Assembly (NCBI GenBank): GCA_002702705.1
Contig: PABH01000047.1
Coordinates: 1-64,000 of the forward strand
Length of the DNA: 64,000 bases
From: Anaerolineaceae bacterium
GTDB lineage: Bacteria > Chloroflexota > Anaerolineae > Anaerolineales > Anaerolineaceae
Direction: 5' to 3'
Below the pieces are notes generated by a model, which worked only from the letters and a program-made list of their open reading frames with translations, had not been told where the DNA came from and searched no databases. Made by a program: the position numbers and the translations under genes. Shown piece by piece: positions 35,352 to 43,860 of this stretch; within the stretch, counting starts at the first letter, position 1; each line of letters starts with the position of its first letter.

Positions 35352-37400
35352 ATGAAGGCAAAAATTTCGGTTTTGCTTGTTTTTATAATGGTATTAAATG
35401 GGTATTTCATATCCACCGCATCTGCACAACCAGGGAAATTGGTATTTGGGGGAAAATCCGAAGTAATTACCGAGTTAAATTACAACCTGGATGAAGCACT
35501 CCCCACCATAGACCCCTCATTAACGACAAGGACTCCATCAATAATGATGGTTGAACAACTATTTATCGGCCTGGTAGATTTGGATGATGAAACATCCCAA
35601 ATAAAGCCGGAACTGGCAACCAGTTGGACTTTAACCGGCGGCACAGTGTTAGATTTTACGCTGCGAAATGATGCGTATTGGAGTAATGGCACAAAGATCA
35701 CCGCCCAAGATGTGCGTTATGGCATTTTGAGAGCCTTGGAAATGCCTGTGGATAGTAATTATGCTTATGTCTTATATCCGATATTAAATGCAGAAGCCTA
35801 TCATACCGGACTTATAACCAATCCGGATTTAGTAGGTATTGAAGCAATCACAGATACCCATTTACGGATTACATTAAAAGCACCCAATTCCCAATTTTTA
35901 TCCGTTCTGGGGCTGTGGGTAGCCCGCCCACTCCCAAAAACTGTGATCGATACCTGGGGGGATCAGTGGACAGAGCCGGAGCATATCGTAACCAGTGGTG
36001 CGTATTTATTAAAAGAATGGGTGGTTGATGATCACATTCTTTTGGAAAAAAATCCGGATTATTTTGACGCTGCCAATGTGCAAATCACTAAAGTGAATGT
36101 CACCATGGTGGATGCTGAAACAGCATTGACCATGTATCAAAATGGCAACCTGGATACGGTTGTAGTTCCCTACGGCACCACAATTGATCCGATTATTCAA
36201 CAAGAAGTATCCCGTGAACCCAAAGCCAGCACGTACTATTACGGGATGAACACCTCTTTAGCTCCTTTTAATAATGTCTTGGTACGCAAGGCCTTCAGTG
36301 CGGCCATTGACCGGCGTGGTCTGATTCGTTCCCTTGGCACAGGCTATCCCGCAATCACCTTTACCCCGCATGGTGTATTTGGGTATGTAAATGGATACGA
36401 GGAAGGAATAGGTTTACCCTATGACCCAGCTCAGGCAAGAGCCTATCTGGCACAAGCTGGTTACCCTGGCGGACAAAATTTACCAACCATTACCCTTGCC
36501 TTTAATAACAACGGGGTTGTTCATCAAGATATTGCTCAATACATTCATGATTGTTGGTTGAATGTGTTAGGGGTAGATGTACAGTTGCAAAGTTATGATT
36601 GGGAAGATTACCTCAATCGTTTGGCAGCTGGGGAATTCCAAATATGGCGTTTGGGTTGGGGAGCAGATTATTTGGATGCCTATAATTTTTTACATGACGG
36701 ATTAATCGTTAATCAAACCGCTTTAGGAAACTGGAATAATTTCACCTATTGGAATTTATTAAATCAAGCATCATTAACAACGGACCAGTTGTTACGTCAA
36801 GGTTATTTTAAACAGGCTGAAGAAATTTTGGTGGAAACGGATGCTGTGGTCGCACCGATTTATTTTCAAGAAAGTATCACAGCAACCAAACCTTATCTCG
36901 AACTGACCAATAGTGCCAGCGCTGAAGATTTTTCCACCTGGCGCATCACCGCCGTAACGGAAGAAATTTCAACAGACACCGGCGGCACGCTGGTTTCAAA
37001 TGATGGAGAAGTGCAAGTTAGTGTTCCCGGCGGTGCCTTTGGGGAAGATGTGGTATTAATTCAAAGAGATGCCAGCGGTAATCCTCCACAAAACGGATTC
37101 ACAAGCACCGGACAGGTATTTGATATCAGTGCATACAACCAAAGCGGTGATGGAGTCAATATTCTTGAAGGGCAAAGTGTCACCATGCAGGTAAGTTATG
37201 AGGATGAACAAACTAACTTTATTCACGAAGACACCTTATCCCTTTATTACTGGGATGAAACTACTCAAAGCTGGATAATGGAGCCATCCACGATTGACAC
37301 GGAAAACAATTTAATTACAGCCAACCCAACCCATTTTTCACTTTGGGCAGTAATCGGAGAATCTTACGATTTTGTTTATTTGCCAATGCTGACAAGATAA
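35352..37400 (+). CDS. Secreted peptide-type substrate-binding protein with ZU5-like C-terminal domain
   Basis: A 682-aa exported protein with a type I signal peptide (cleavage after ASA or AQ, about residue 26). The SBP_bac_5 domain is in normal order (IKPELATSWTL, LRNDAYWSNGTKI, DVRYGIL, VTSGAYLLKEW, VRKAFSAAID), to about residue 540. A ZU5/Ig-like domain follows (GGTLVSNDGEVQVSVPGGAFGED). The extreme C-terminus is FVYLPMLTR. No permease or ATPase is nearby, so it is an orphan binding protein or a sensor. AGGAG precedes the ATG. Confidence 0.85.
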   Translation: MKAKISVLLVFIMVLNGYFISTASAQPGKLVFGGKSEVITELNYNLDEALPTIDPSLTTRTPSIMMVEQLFIGLVDLDDETSQIKPELATSWTLTGGTVLDFTLRNDAYWSNGTKITAQDVRYGILRALEMPVDSNYAYVLYPILNAEAYHTGLITNPDLVGIEAITDTHLRITLKAPNSQFLSVLGLWVARPLPKTVIDTWGDQWTEPEHIVTSGAYLLKEWVVDDHILLEKNPDYFDAANVQITKVNVTMVDAETALTMYQNGNLDTVVVPYGTTIDPIIQQEVSREPKASTYYYGMNTSLAPFNNVLVRKAFSAAIDRRGLIRSLGTGYPAITFTPHGVFGYVNGYEEGIGLPYDPAQARAYLAQAGYPGGQNLPTITLAFNNNGVVHQDIAQYIHDCWLNVLGVDVQLQSYDWEDYLNRLAAGEFQIWRLGWGADYLDAYNFLHDGLIVNQTALGNWNNFTYWNLLNQASLTTDQLLRQGYFKQAEEILVETDAVVAPIYFQESITATKPYLELTNSASAEDFSTWRITAVTEEISTDTGGTLVSNDGEVQVSVPGGAFGEDVVLIQRDASGNPPQNGFTSTGQVFDISAYNQSGDGVNILEGQSVTMQVSYEDEQTNFIHEDTLSLYYWDETTQSWIMEPSTIDTENNLITANPTHFSLWAVIGESYDFVYLPMLTR

Positions 37401-37440
37401 CAAACCAGGGTGATACGCAAAACAACCCGGAAAGAAGGTT

Positions 37441-37487
37441 TGTGGGGTCAATAATCGGTTTTCTCAATTATTGACCCCACATGTTTT
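37441..37487 (+). terminator. 15-bp perfect stem-loop terminator
   Basis: TGTGGGGTCAATAAT (37441-37455) and ATTATTGACCCCACA (37467-37481) are exact complements across an 11-nt loop, followed by TGTTTTATAAAA. Confidence 0.7.
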
Positions 37488-37524
37488 ATAAAAATTGCCA
37501 CAGATGAAACGAAGGATTAATAAA

Positions 37525-38136
37525 ATGAATATTGGAAACATAATCGATTTTGGTGATTACAAATGGAAAATTATGGATATCCAAGAGGATAAGATCCTGA
37601 TCTTAACGGATAAAATAATTGAACAACGTGATTATCATGATAAAAAAGTAGAAATCACATGGGAGTATTCGGAAATTAGAAGTTTCTTGAATAATGAATT
37701 TTTCGAAAGATTTAATACCTCAGATAAAAAAAGAATATTATCGACCCTTAATAAAAATGCAGGTAATCCCTGGTATGCCAGCTTTGGAGGAAACGATACA
37801 GTTGATAAAGTATTCCTGTTATCGTTAGATGAAGTGGTTAGATCCTACTTTGGTGATAGCAGCAGGCTTCTTGATAATCCAAAGAAAAACCAAAGATATT
37901 GGTTTGAGCGTAAAGATGAAAACAATATCAAAAGAAGAGCGCAATTCATGGACTCGTCTTGGTGGTGGTGGACACGAACGCCAGGCAAAAACAACAAAGT
38001 ATCCACGTACATTCATGGCGATGGCAATATTGGAATTCAAGGAAATGGTATCTCAAAAACCACCTTTAATACGCTTCATTACATAACAAAAAGTAATAAA
38101 GGTGGCGTGCGGCCTGCTGTATGGTTGAAACGATAA
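37525..38136 (+). CDS. DUF6273-type domain protein
   Basis: A 203-aa protein matching the DUF6273 pattern: GDYKWKIMDIQEDKILILTD, TWEYSEIRSFLNNEFFERF, KKRILST, then WWWTRTPG and a closing GGVRPAVWLKR. The family is common in Firmicutes and gut bacteria, often on larger surface proteins; its function is unknown. Here the domain stands alone with no signal peptide. The ATG at 37525 has AAGGAT upstream; ATGs at 37495 and 37504 are alternatives. Its lower GC and patchy distribution suggest acquisition, but this is not proven. Confidence 0.75.
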   Translation: MNIGNIIDFGDYKWKIMDIQEDKILILTDKIIEQRDYHDKKVEITWEYSEIRSFLNNEFFERFNTSDKKRILSTLNKNAGNPWYASFGGNDTVDKVFLLSLDEVVRSYFGDSSRLLDNPKKNQRYWFERKDENNIKRRAQFMDSSWWWWTRTPGKNNKVSTYIHGDGNIGIQGNGISKTTFNTLHYITKSNKGGVRPAVWLKR

Positions 38137-38486
38137 TAAGGCCCAAAATACCTTTGTTAAAATAAAAATGTTCTCGTTTTCATTAGATAGTTACAAAAAA
38201 CCTGAGATTTGTATACGGCTTCTCCCGTTGGTGATTTTTAATAAACGCTGTGAAAAGTAATCCCAACGGGAGGTATAATATAAAAAAACCCACGATGTTA
38301 AATGAAGACAATCTCCCTAGAGTAGACCTTTTGAGTCTACAGCCTAACATCGTACTTGCAAAAAAACATCGCCACACAATTACATAAATTTATAAAAACG
38401 AGTTCATATCAACTGGAATTTTTTTTACTCTCGTTGTATACTTTTTAAATCAATCAGCCTAAATGAAAGAAGAAGAGGGTCTCCAC
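38137..38486. repeat. Structured gap upstream of dnaN
   Basis: It holds CTCCCGTTGG (38222-38231)/CCAACGGGAG (38263-38272), a member of the dispersed hairpin family. It also holds a nested element: ACGATGTTA (38292-38300)/TAACATCGT (38345-38353) outside GTAGAC (38322-38327)/GTCTAC (38335-38340). TATACT at 38437-38442 is a likely -10 box for dnaN. I saw no DnaA-box cluster. Confidence 0.55.
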
Positions 38487-39614
38487 ATGAAAGCAACGGT
38501 ATCGCAACAGGAACTTGCGCATGGGTTAAGTATGGTTTCTCGGGCAGTCTCACCGCGCAGCACTTTGCCGGTATTGGCAAACATCTTAATTGCTACCGAT
38601 GAAGGCCGTTTGCGCCTCTCAGCGACAAATCTTGAGTTAGGAATTTCGTGTTGGATTAAAGCCAAAGTTGAAGAAGAAGGCGCGGTAACCATTCCGGCAC
38701 GAACCATTTCCGATCTGGTGAGTACCTTACCCAGTGACCAGGTAGTACTGACATTAAATGAACGCACCCAAACCATCAATATGCGCTGCGGTACCAATAG
38801 TACGGATATTAAAGGAATCGATGCTCAGGAATATCCACCCATGCCAATCCCCGATCTTTCGGATGGTGTGGAATTAAAAGTGGCTGAGTTTAAAGAGATG
38901 ATCCACCAGGTAGCTTTTGCCGCTTCGACCGATGAGGCACGCCCCGTACTACAAGGTGTGTTAACCTCCATTGAAGATGAAAGCATTTCCATGGCCGCCA
39001 CCGATGGTTTCCGCATTTCTGTCCGCTCAACCCCTCTTTCCAATCCAAGTAATCAGCCTGTTTCCATTATCATCCCAGCCCGTGCGATGAGTGAATTGGC
39101 AAGAATTGCCACCAACAGCGAAGATACCATCACAATGAGTGTCCCATCTGGTCGTGGACAGGTTATCTTCCACCTCAAAGATGCCGAATTGGTTTCACAA
39201 TTAATCGAAGGAAACTTCCCGGATTATAAAGTTATTATCCCCCGTTCCTTTAAAACCCACACCGTCATTTCCACCGCTGGTTTCTTAAAAGCCTGCCGGC
39301 AGGCGGAAATTATTGCGCGGGAAGGCAATAATATTGTGCGCCTTCATATTCAACCCCACACCGATGGTCCGGGAATTGTAGAGCTTTCGGCCCAATCGGA
39401 AGAGACCGGCACATCCGAAGTTCAGTTGGACGCCAATATTGATGGAGAGGGCCTGGTCATTGCCTTTAATGTTCGTTATTTACGGGAAGTATTGGATGTC
39501 ATTAAGACGCCCAATATTGCCCTCGAAACCAATGCCAATAACACCCCCGCCACCATCAAACCCATTGGGGAGGATGGCTATACCCATGTCATCATGCCCA
39601 TGCATTTGGGATAA
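38487..39614 (+). CDS. dnaN: DNA polymerase III beta subunit (sliding clamp)
   Basis: A 375-aa clamp protein made of three repeated domains; it tethers the replicative polymerase to DNA. Seen: VSRAVSPRSTLPVLANILIATDEGRLRLSATNLELGI at the N-terminus, VLQGVLTSIEDESISMAATDGFRIS in the middle, and YTHVIMPMHLG at the end, the usual C-terminal M-P-M/L-x-L signature. The ATG at 38487 has AGAGGG upstream and matches the family start; an in-frame ATG at 38463 lacks a ribosome site. Neither dnaA nor recF is adjacent. Confidence 0.96.
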   Translation: MKATVSQQELAHGLSMVSRAVSPRSTLPVLANILIATDEGRLRLSATNLELGISCWIKAKVEEEGAVTIPARTISDLVSTLPSDQVVLTLNERTQTINMRCGTNSTDIKGIDAQEYPPMPIPDLSDGVELKVAEFKEMIHQVAFAASTDEARPVLQGVLTSIEDESISMAATDGFRISVRSTPLSNPSNQPVSIIIPARAMSELARIATNSEDTITMSVPSGRGQVIFHLKDAELVSQLIEGNFPDYKVIIPRSFKTHTVISTAGFLKACRQAEIIAREGNNIVRLHIQPHTDGPGIVELSAQSEETGTSEVQLDANIDGEGLVIAFNVRYLREVLDVIKTPNIALETNANNTPATIKPIGEDGYTHVIMPMHLG

Positions 39615-39733
39615 TTCTCCGAAAAACCTGACACGAGGTCTTAATCATAAGACCCCGTGTATTATTTAAAGGAAAATATCACCTTCAGCTGGTGGTCTTT
39701 GGCCGTGGAGATTGGGGTGACGATGGGAAATTA

Positions 39734-40060
39734 GTTCGCACACAGATGAACAGAAATACGGAGAAGAGAAAAAATAACCTGAAAATATTTTTTCCGTGCT
39801 TCCGTGCTTCCGTGTGCGGTTTCTAATAGAATCTACAAAATTGGGGGAAGATCAAATAAACCTCCGGGAGGGTGGGTTGATGATGGGGCTAGCTGATCTT
39901 CACCTCCCGGAGGGGGCACTGCGCCTCCCGTTGGTGAAATTTAAATGTACACTGTGAAATTACCGCCCAACGGGAGGTTTGTTCGCACACAGATGAACAG
40001 AAATACAGACAAGAGAAAAAATAACCTGAATTTTTTTCTCTACTTCCGTGTGCGATTTTA
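39734..40060. repeat. Direct 50-bp repeat pair flanking two long-loop hairpins
   Basis: GTTCGCACACAGATGAACAG begins a 50-bp unit at 39734-39783 and again at 39981-40030; the two copies differ at only two positions. Each copy is closed by a TTCCGTGTGCG segment, making a palindrome-like element (CGCACAC ... GTGTGCG). Between the copies lie CCTCCGGGAGG/CCTCCCGGAGG (39861-39871, 39903-39913) and CCTCCCGTTGG/CCAACGGGAGG (39924-39934, 39967-39977). This is the main content of the 607-nt gap between dnaN and the next gene. Confidence 0.75.
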
Positions 40061-40221
40061 AATTCGCGCAGTGAAAATCTAATCTTTCCAAGGAGATAAT
40101 ACAGCCCGCCTACAAAATGCCCATACCCCATGAAAATTTCCGGAAGGTGAAATAAATAACCCAAGATTCGTTTAATCCTCTATAATAATACCAATACAAA
40201 CCCCTCGAATTGAGATTTTTC

Positions 40222-42555
40222 ATGGATCTAAACGCAAATTCCACGGACCGCCTGTTAACCATTTATTTAGCTTTGGGGCAGTACCCCATCTTAAGTGGAC
40301 GAATTCGAGCGCGCATGCGCCGGGTTTTATTTGAACGCGGCATTATCCAACCGCAGGCCTTTGAGGTACGTGTTCGGGAAATGGCCATCCGTTCACAAGA
40401 TCGGGAAGGCATTCGTGACCCCTACGGCGAAGAAGCTTCAGAGGTGTGGGATTTACGTGTCCACCGTGTGCGAGATCAATTGACCGATTTGATTTTCAGT
40501 CACCAAATGTCGGTGGAAGAGTTTGAAAAAATCACCAATCAGGTGTTAAGTGAACGAGGGGTCGACCAGCAGGAACAAGTACTTTCAGCCAACCCGGAAC
40601 TGGCTTCGCAGGAAACTGTCTTTGAACAGGCCATGATGTTTGAACAAATGAACCCGGAAGACCGGCCGCAGTTTGAAGCCCGCATGCAGGAAGCCAAAGT
40701 GGTTTTGATCCGTAACCTGATCAGTGACCAGCTGCAGTATATCAACATCGCCAAAGAATGGTTTACCCTGGGCGATTTATTGGATATCCGCCGCCGAAAA
40801 ATCGGTTCGGGTAAAATTGGCGGCAAGGCAGCCGGCATGCTGCTGGCTCACCGCGTTCTGGCTGATTCCCCGGATTTTGAAATGCGAACCTGTATGCGCC
40901 CGCCGGAATCCTATTACATCGGTTCCAATGAAATTTATACCTTCATGACAATTAACGATCTGACCCATTGGAATGATCAAAAATACAAAACGGAAGAGGA
41001 AATGCGCGCCGATTACCCCAAAATCGTGCGGGACTTCCAAAAAGGTGAATTTCCCCCCGATATTTTGGATCGCTTAAGCACGTTATTAATCAAGGTCGGA
41101 AAACGGCCCTTAATTGTACGTTCTTCCAGCCAGCTGGAAGATAATTTTGGCACTTCCTTTGCCGGAAAATATGACAGTGTGTTCTTGCCAAACCAGGGCA
41201 CCTTAGAACAAAACCTGACCGAACTGGTGTTAGGGGTCAGCACCATTTACGCTTCTACCTTAAACCCAAATGCCTTGTTATACCGGCGCGCACGTGGTTT
41301 GCAAGATTACGATGAACGGATGGCTGTTTTAATTCAGGAAGTGCAGGGCGAACAATTTGGAAAATATTACCTGCCGCATGGGGCAGGGGTGGCTTTCAGC
41401 CGCAACACCTACCGCTGGGCTCCGCAGATTACAGCAGAGGATGGGTTTGTTCGGTTGGTATGGGGTATGGGGACCCGCGCCGTAGATCGGGTCGGAAATG
41501 ATTACCCACGCGTAATTGCCTTGAGTCATCCAACTCTCCGGCCAACAACAAACCCCAAATTAATCCGCCGTTATTCGCAAAATTATGTGGATGTGATCAA
41601 TCTATTAGAAAACAAATTTGAAACCCTGCCTATTCACGATGTCATCAAAGCGGGATACAAACCCTTAAGGTATATTGCCCAAATGGATCAGGGTGGATAT
41701 TTCCGCCCGATTCGCAGCCGTGTTTTGGATGGGGATGAGAGCAGTTTGGTCGTGACGTTTGATGAATTTATCAAACGCACCAACTTCGCTGAAACAATGC
41801 GCGAACTTCTATCTGCTTTGGAAGATGCTTATCATTTACCGGTGGATGTGGAATTTACCCTTTCTATTAATGAAGAAGTGGTTGGAAAACCCGAAATTTG
41901 CATCACTCTGGTTCAATGCCGTCCCCAAGCCCAACTGATGACAACAGCCCAGGTAAATATTCCCAAAAAATTAACGCAGGAAGATATCATCTTTGATACC
42001 CATTTTGTCGTCCCGCATGGACAGATTAATCACATTACCCGTGTTTTATATGTACCACATGAAGCCTATTTTTCTTTACCCACCCTCGCAGACCGTTCCC
42101 GTTTAGCGCGTACCATTGGAAAATTAAACAAAAAGTTGGAAGGGGAGGTCTTTATCTGCGTTGGACCGGGACGGTGGGGTAGTTCCAATTCGGATTTGGG
42201 GGTACCCATCGATTATGGCGACATTTACAACGCAAAGGCACTGGTAGAGCTGGCTGGTGAACATGTCGGTTTACCGCCGGAACCATCTCTGGGTACTCAT
42301 TTTTTCCAAGACTTAATGGAATCACAAATTTACCCATTGGCAATTCCATTGGACGAAGAAGAAAATTATTTTAACGAGGATTTTTTCCTCTCCACGCCCA
42401 ACCGTTTGTTAGATTATATTGAAACGGATGAGGTTATTCTGAACGCACTCAAAGTCATTGAAGTGCAAGATTACCGCCCCGAGTTTCATCTTCGGGTCAT
42501 GATGAACGATGATGAAAGTAGAGCAGTGGCTTACCTGGTACCGGAAAATTCGTAA
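40222..42555 (+). CDS. PEP/pyruvate-binding (PPDK N-terminal) domain protein
   Basis: A 777-aa cytosolic protein. After about 190 helical residues comes the PEP-synthase-type ATP-grasp nucleotide domain: IGSGKIGGKAAGMLLAHRVL, then RPLIVRSSSQLEDNFGTSFAGKYDSVF, LIQEVQGE, GVAFSRNTYRW. The swivelling phospho-His domain (T-x-G-G-x-T-x-H) and the PEP-utilising barrel are not evident. The C-terminal 220 residues carry GPGRWGSSNSDLGVPIDYGDIYNAKALVEL, a motif I recognise only from related uncharacterised proteins. The start at 40222 has no ribosome site; TATAAT lies about 40 nt upstream. The channel-like gene follows 65 nt later. Confidence 0.8.
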   Translation: MDLNANSTDRLLTIYLALGQYPILSGRIRARMRRVLFERGIIQPQAFEVRVREMAIRSQDREGIRDPYGEEASEVWDLRVHRVRDQLTDLIFSHQMSVEEFEKITNQVLSERGVDQQEQVLSANPELASQETVFEQAMMFEQMNPEDRPQFEARMQEAKVVLIRNLISDQLQYINIAKEWFTLGDLLDIRRRKIGSGKIGGKAAGMLLAHRVLADSPDFEMRTCMRPPESYYIGSNEIYTFMTINDLTHWNDQKYKTEEEMRADYPKIVRDFQKGEFPPDILDRLSTLLIKVGKRPLIVRSSSQLEDNFGTSFAGKYDSVFLPNQGTLEQNLTELVLGVSTIYASTLNPNALLYRRARGLQDYDERMAVLIQEVQGEQFGKYYLPHGAGVAFSRNTYRWAPQITAEDGFVRLVWGMGTRAVDRVGNDYPRVIALSHPTLRPTTNPKLIRRYSQNYVDVINLLENKFETLPIHDVIKAGYKPLRYIAQMDQGGYFRPIRSRVLDGDESSLVVTFDEFIKRTNFAETMRELLSALEDAYHLPVDVEFTLSINEEVVGKPEICITLVQCRPQAQLMTTAQVNIPKKLTQEDIIFDTHFVVPHGQINHITRVLYVPHEAYFSLPTLADRSRLARTIGKLNKKLEGEVFICVGPGRWGSSNSDLGVPIDYGDIYNAKALVELAGEHVGLPPEPSLGTHFFQDLMESQIYPLAIPLDEEENYFNEDFFLSTPNRLLDYIETDEVILNALKVIEVQDYRPEFHLRVMMNDDESRAVAYLVPENS

Positions 42556-42620
42556 GGGTATGCAGTTAAAGCGAAGTTTGTCCTCTACCGTTTTAAGCCC
42601 CGTTCCGCAATGAGTTACCT

Positions 42621-43691
42621 ATGAATCCTCCTTTTCCAAAAAAACAGAAAAAGAATTGGCAGCGGATTCTACGGGCACAAATCCGGGATTTATGGGTGCT
42701 GCTGCGTGAATTTTGGCAGACCTTACTCTTGTTTGTATTGTTGGTAGCGGGCGGGGGGCTGCTGCTGCATCTGTTTTATGTTGACCCAATGACAGGCAGC
42801 CGAATTGGTTTGGTCGAAGGTTTTTATGATGCCTTCGCCATGATCTTTTTTGCAAATCCGTTAAATTTTCCAAAAAATGTTTTTTTGGATATGCTCTTTT
42901 TTCTGATCCCCATATTGGGTTTGGCAGTTTTAGCAGAAGGTTTACTGCGCTTTGGTTTGGCTTTAACCGATAAACAATCACGCGGAGAAAAATGGCAGGT
43001 GGCAATGGCATCAACCTATAAGAATCATATTGTTGTGTGCGGTTTTGGAAAAGTGGGTTACCGGGTCACCCTGGAACTGCTTAAATTTGAACGGGAAGTG
43101 GTGGTGATCGAATCCAATCCGTTGGGACGGTTTGTGGATAAAGCCAAAGATTTAGGCATACCGATCATTATTGCCGATGCTCGCCGGACCACCAACCTCA
43201 TGAAAGCCCATGTCCAATTTGCAGACGCAATCATTCCCTGCACGGATGATGAACTGGCCAACCTGGATATTGCATTGGATGCCCGAGAATTAAAACAGGA
43301 TATTAAAGTTGTCATGCGGATGTTTGATGAAGACCTGGCGAAACGAATCGAACGCGGATTTGGTATTCATACCGCCTTCAGCACATCAGCATTAACCGCA
43401 CCCATTGTGGCTGCCCAAGCCATGCGGTTAAATGTGCAGCATTCTTTTTATGTGGGCGAACAGTTATTAAACCTGGCACAATTAAAGGTAAATCCTAATT
43501 CTGCCTGGGTAGGGTGGACGTTAAAAGACCTGCATCAACGTTTGGACGTTTCTGTAATCTACTATCGTGATGGAAAACTGGAAGATATGCACCCGCCTTT
43601 GGACCTGGTATTAAAACCAGGCGTGGAAATTTTGGTATTAACCACCATTGAAAAGCTGGAAGAAATAAACCGGCTTAATCAGCCAAAATAA
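42621..43691 (+). CDS. Membrane protein with cytosolic RCK (TrkA-N/TrkA-C) domains
   Basis: A 356-aa protein organised like a two-TM potassium channel: TM1 (about 33-53), a re-entrant-like region (EGFYDAFAMIFFANPLNFPKN), TM2 (about 86-106), then an RCK domain with the Rossmann motif VVCGFGKVGYRV, VVVIESN and a TrkA-C lobe (NPNSAWVGWTLKDL ... VEILVLTTIEKLEEI). The canonical T-V-G-Y-G selectivity filter is missing. It may be a divergent channel, a channel with unusual selectivity, or a ligand-sensing membrane protein. It is possibly co-transcribed with the preceding gene. Confidence 0.82.
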   Translation: MNPPFPKKQKKNWQRILRAQIRDLWVLLREFWQTLLLFVLLVAGGGLLLHLFYVDPMTGSRIGLVEGFYDAFAMIFFANPLNFPKNVFLDMLFFLIPILGLAVLAEGLLRFGLALTDKQSRGEKWQVAMASTYKNHIVVCGFGKVGYRVTLELLKFEREVVVIESNPLGRFVDKAKDLGIPIIIADARRTTNLMKAHVQFADAIIPCTDDELANLDIALDARELKQDIKVVMRMFDEDLAKRIERGFGIHTAFSTSALTAPIVAAQAMRLNVQHSFYVGEQLLNLAQLKVNPNSAWVGWTLKDLHQRLDVSVIYYRDGKLEDMHPPLDLVLKPGVEILVLTTIEKLEEINRLNQPK

Positions 43692-43803
43692 TTATTCATT
43701 TAGGGGAAATTCAAACCATTTGATTGAGACAGACAGGATAAACAACGTATTAAATCAGGATATGTAACATTATTTTGGTATAATTACGTATAATGTAAAT
43801 AAT

Positions 43804-43827
43804 TTTGTACTATACTATTGGTACAAA
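43804..43827 (+). promoter_or_regulatory. Palindrome overlapping the OsmC promoter
   Basis: TTTGTAC (43804-43810) and GTACAAA (43821-43827) flank TATACTATTG; TATACT (43811-43816) is a probable -10 box. A 7-10-7 inverted repeat centred on the -10 is a good candidate repressor site for the OsmC/NifX/MinD operon. Confidence 0.5.
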
Positions 43828-43860
43828 TACATTTTTTATTTATAGGAGCATTAAAAAATC

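Noticed and set aside
38137-38486. Possible replication origin next to dnaN
   Set aside because: There is no cluster of DnaA boxes, and dnaA, recF and gyrB are absent. The repeats here are hairpins also found far from dnaN.
39734-40060. CRISPR-like repeats
   Set aside because: There are only two direct copies, 247 bp apart, with palindromic non-spacer sequence between them and no cas genes.
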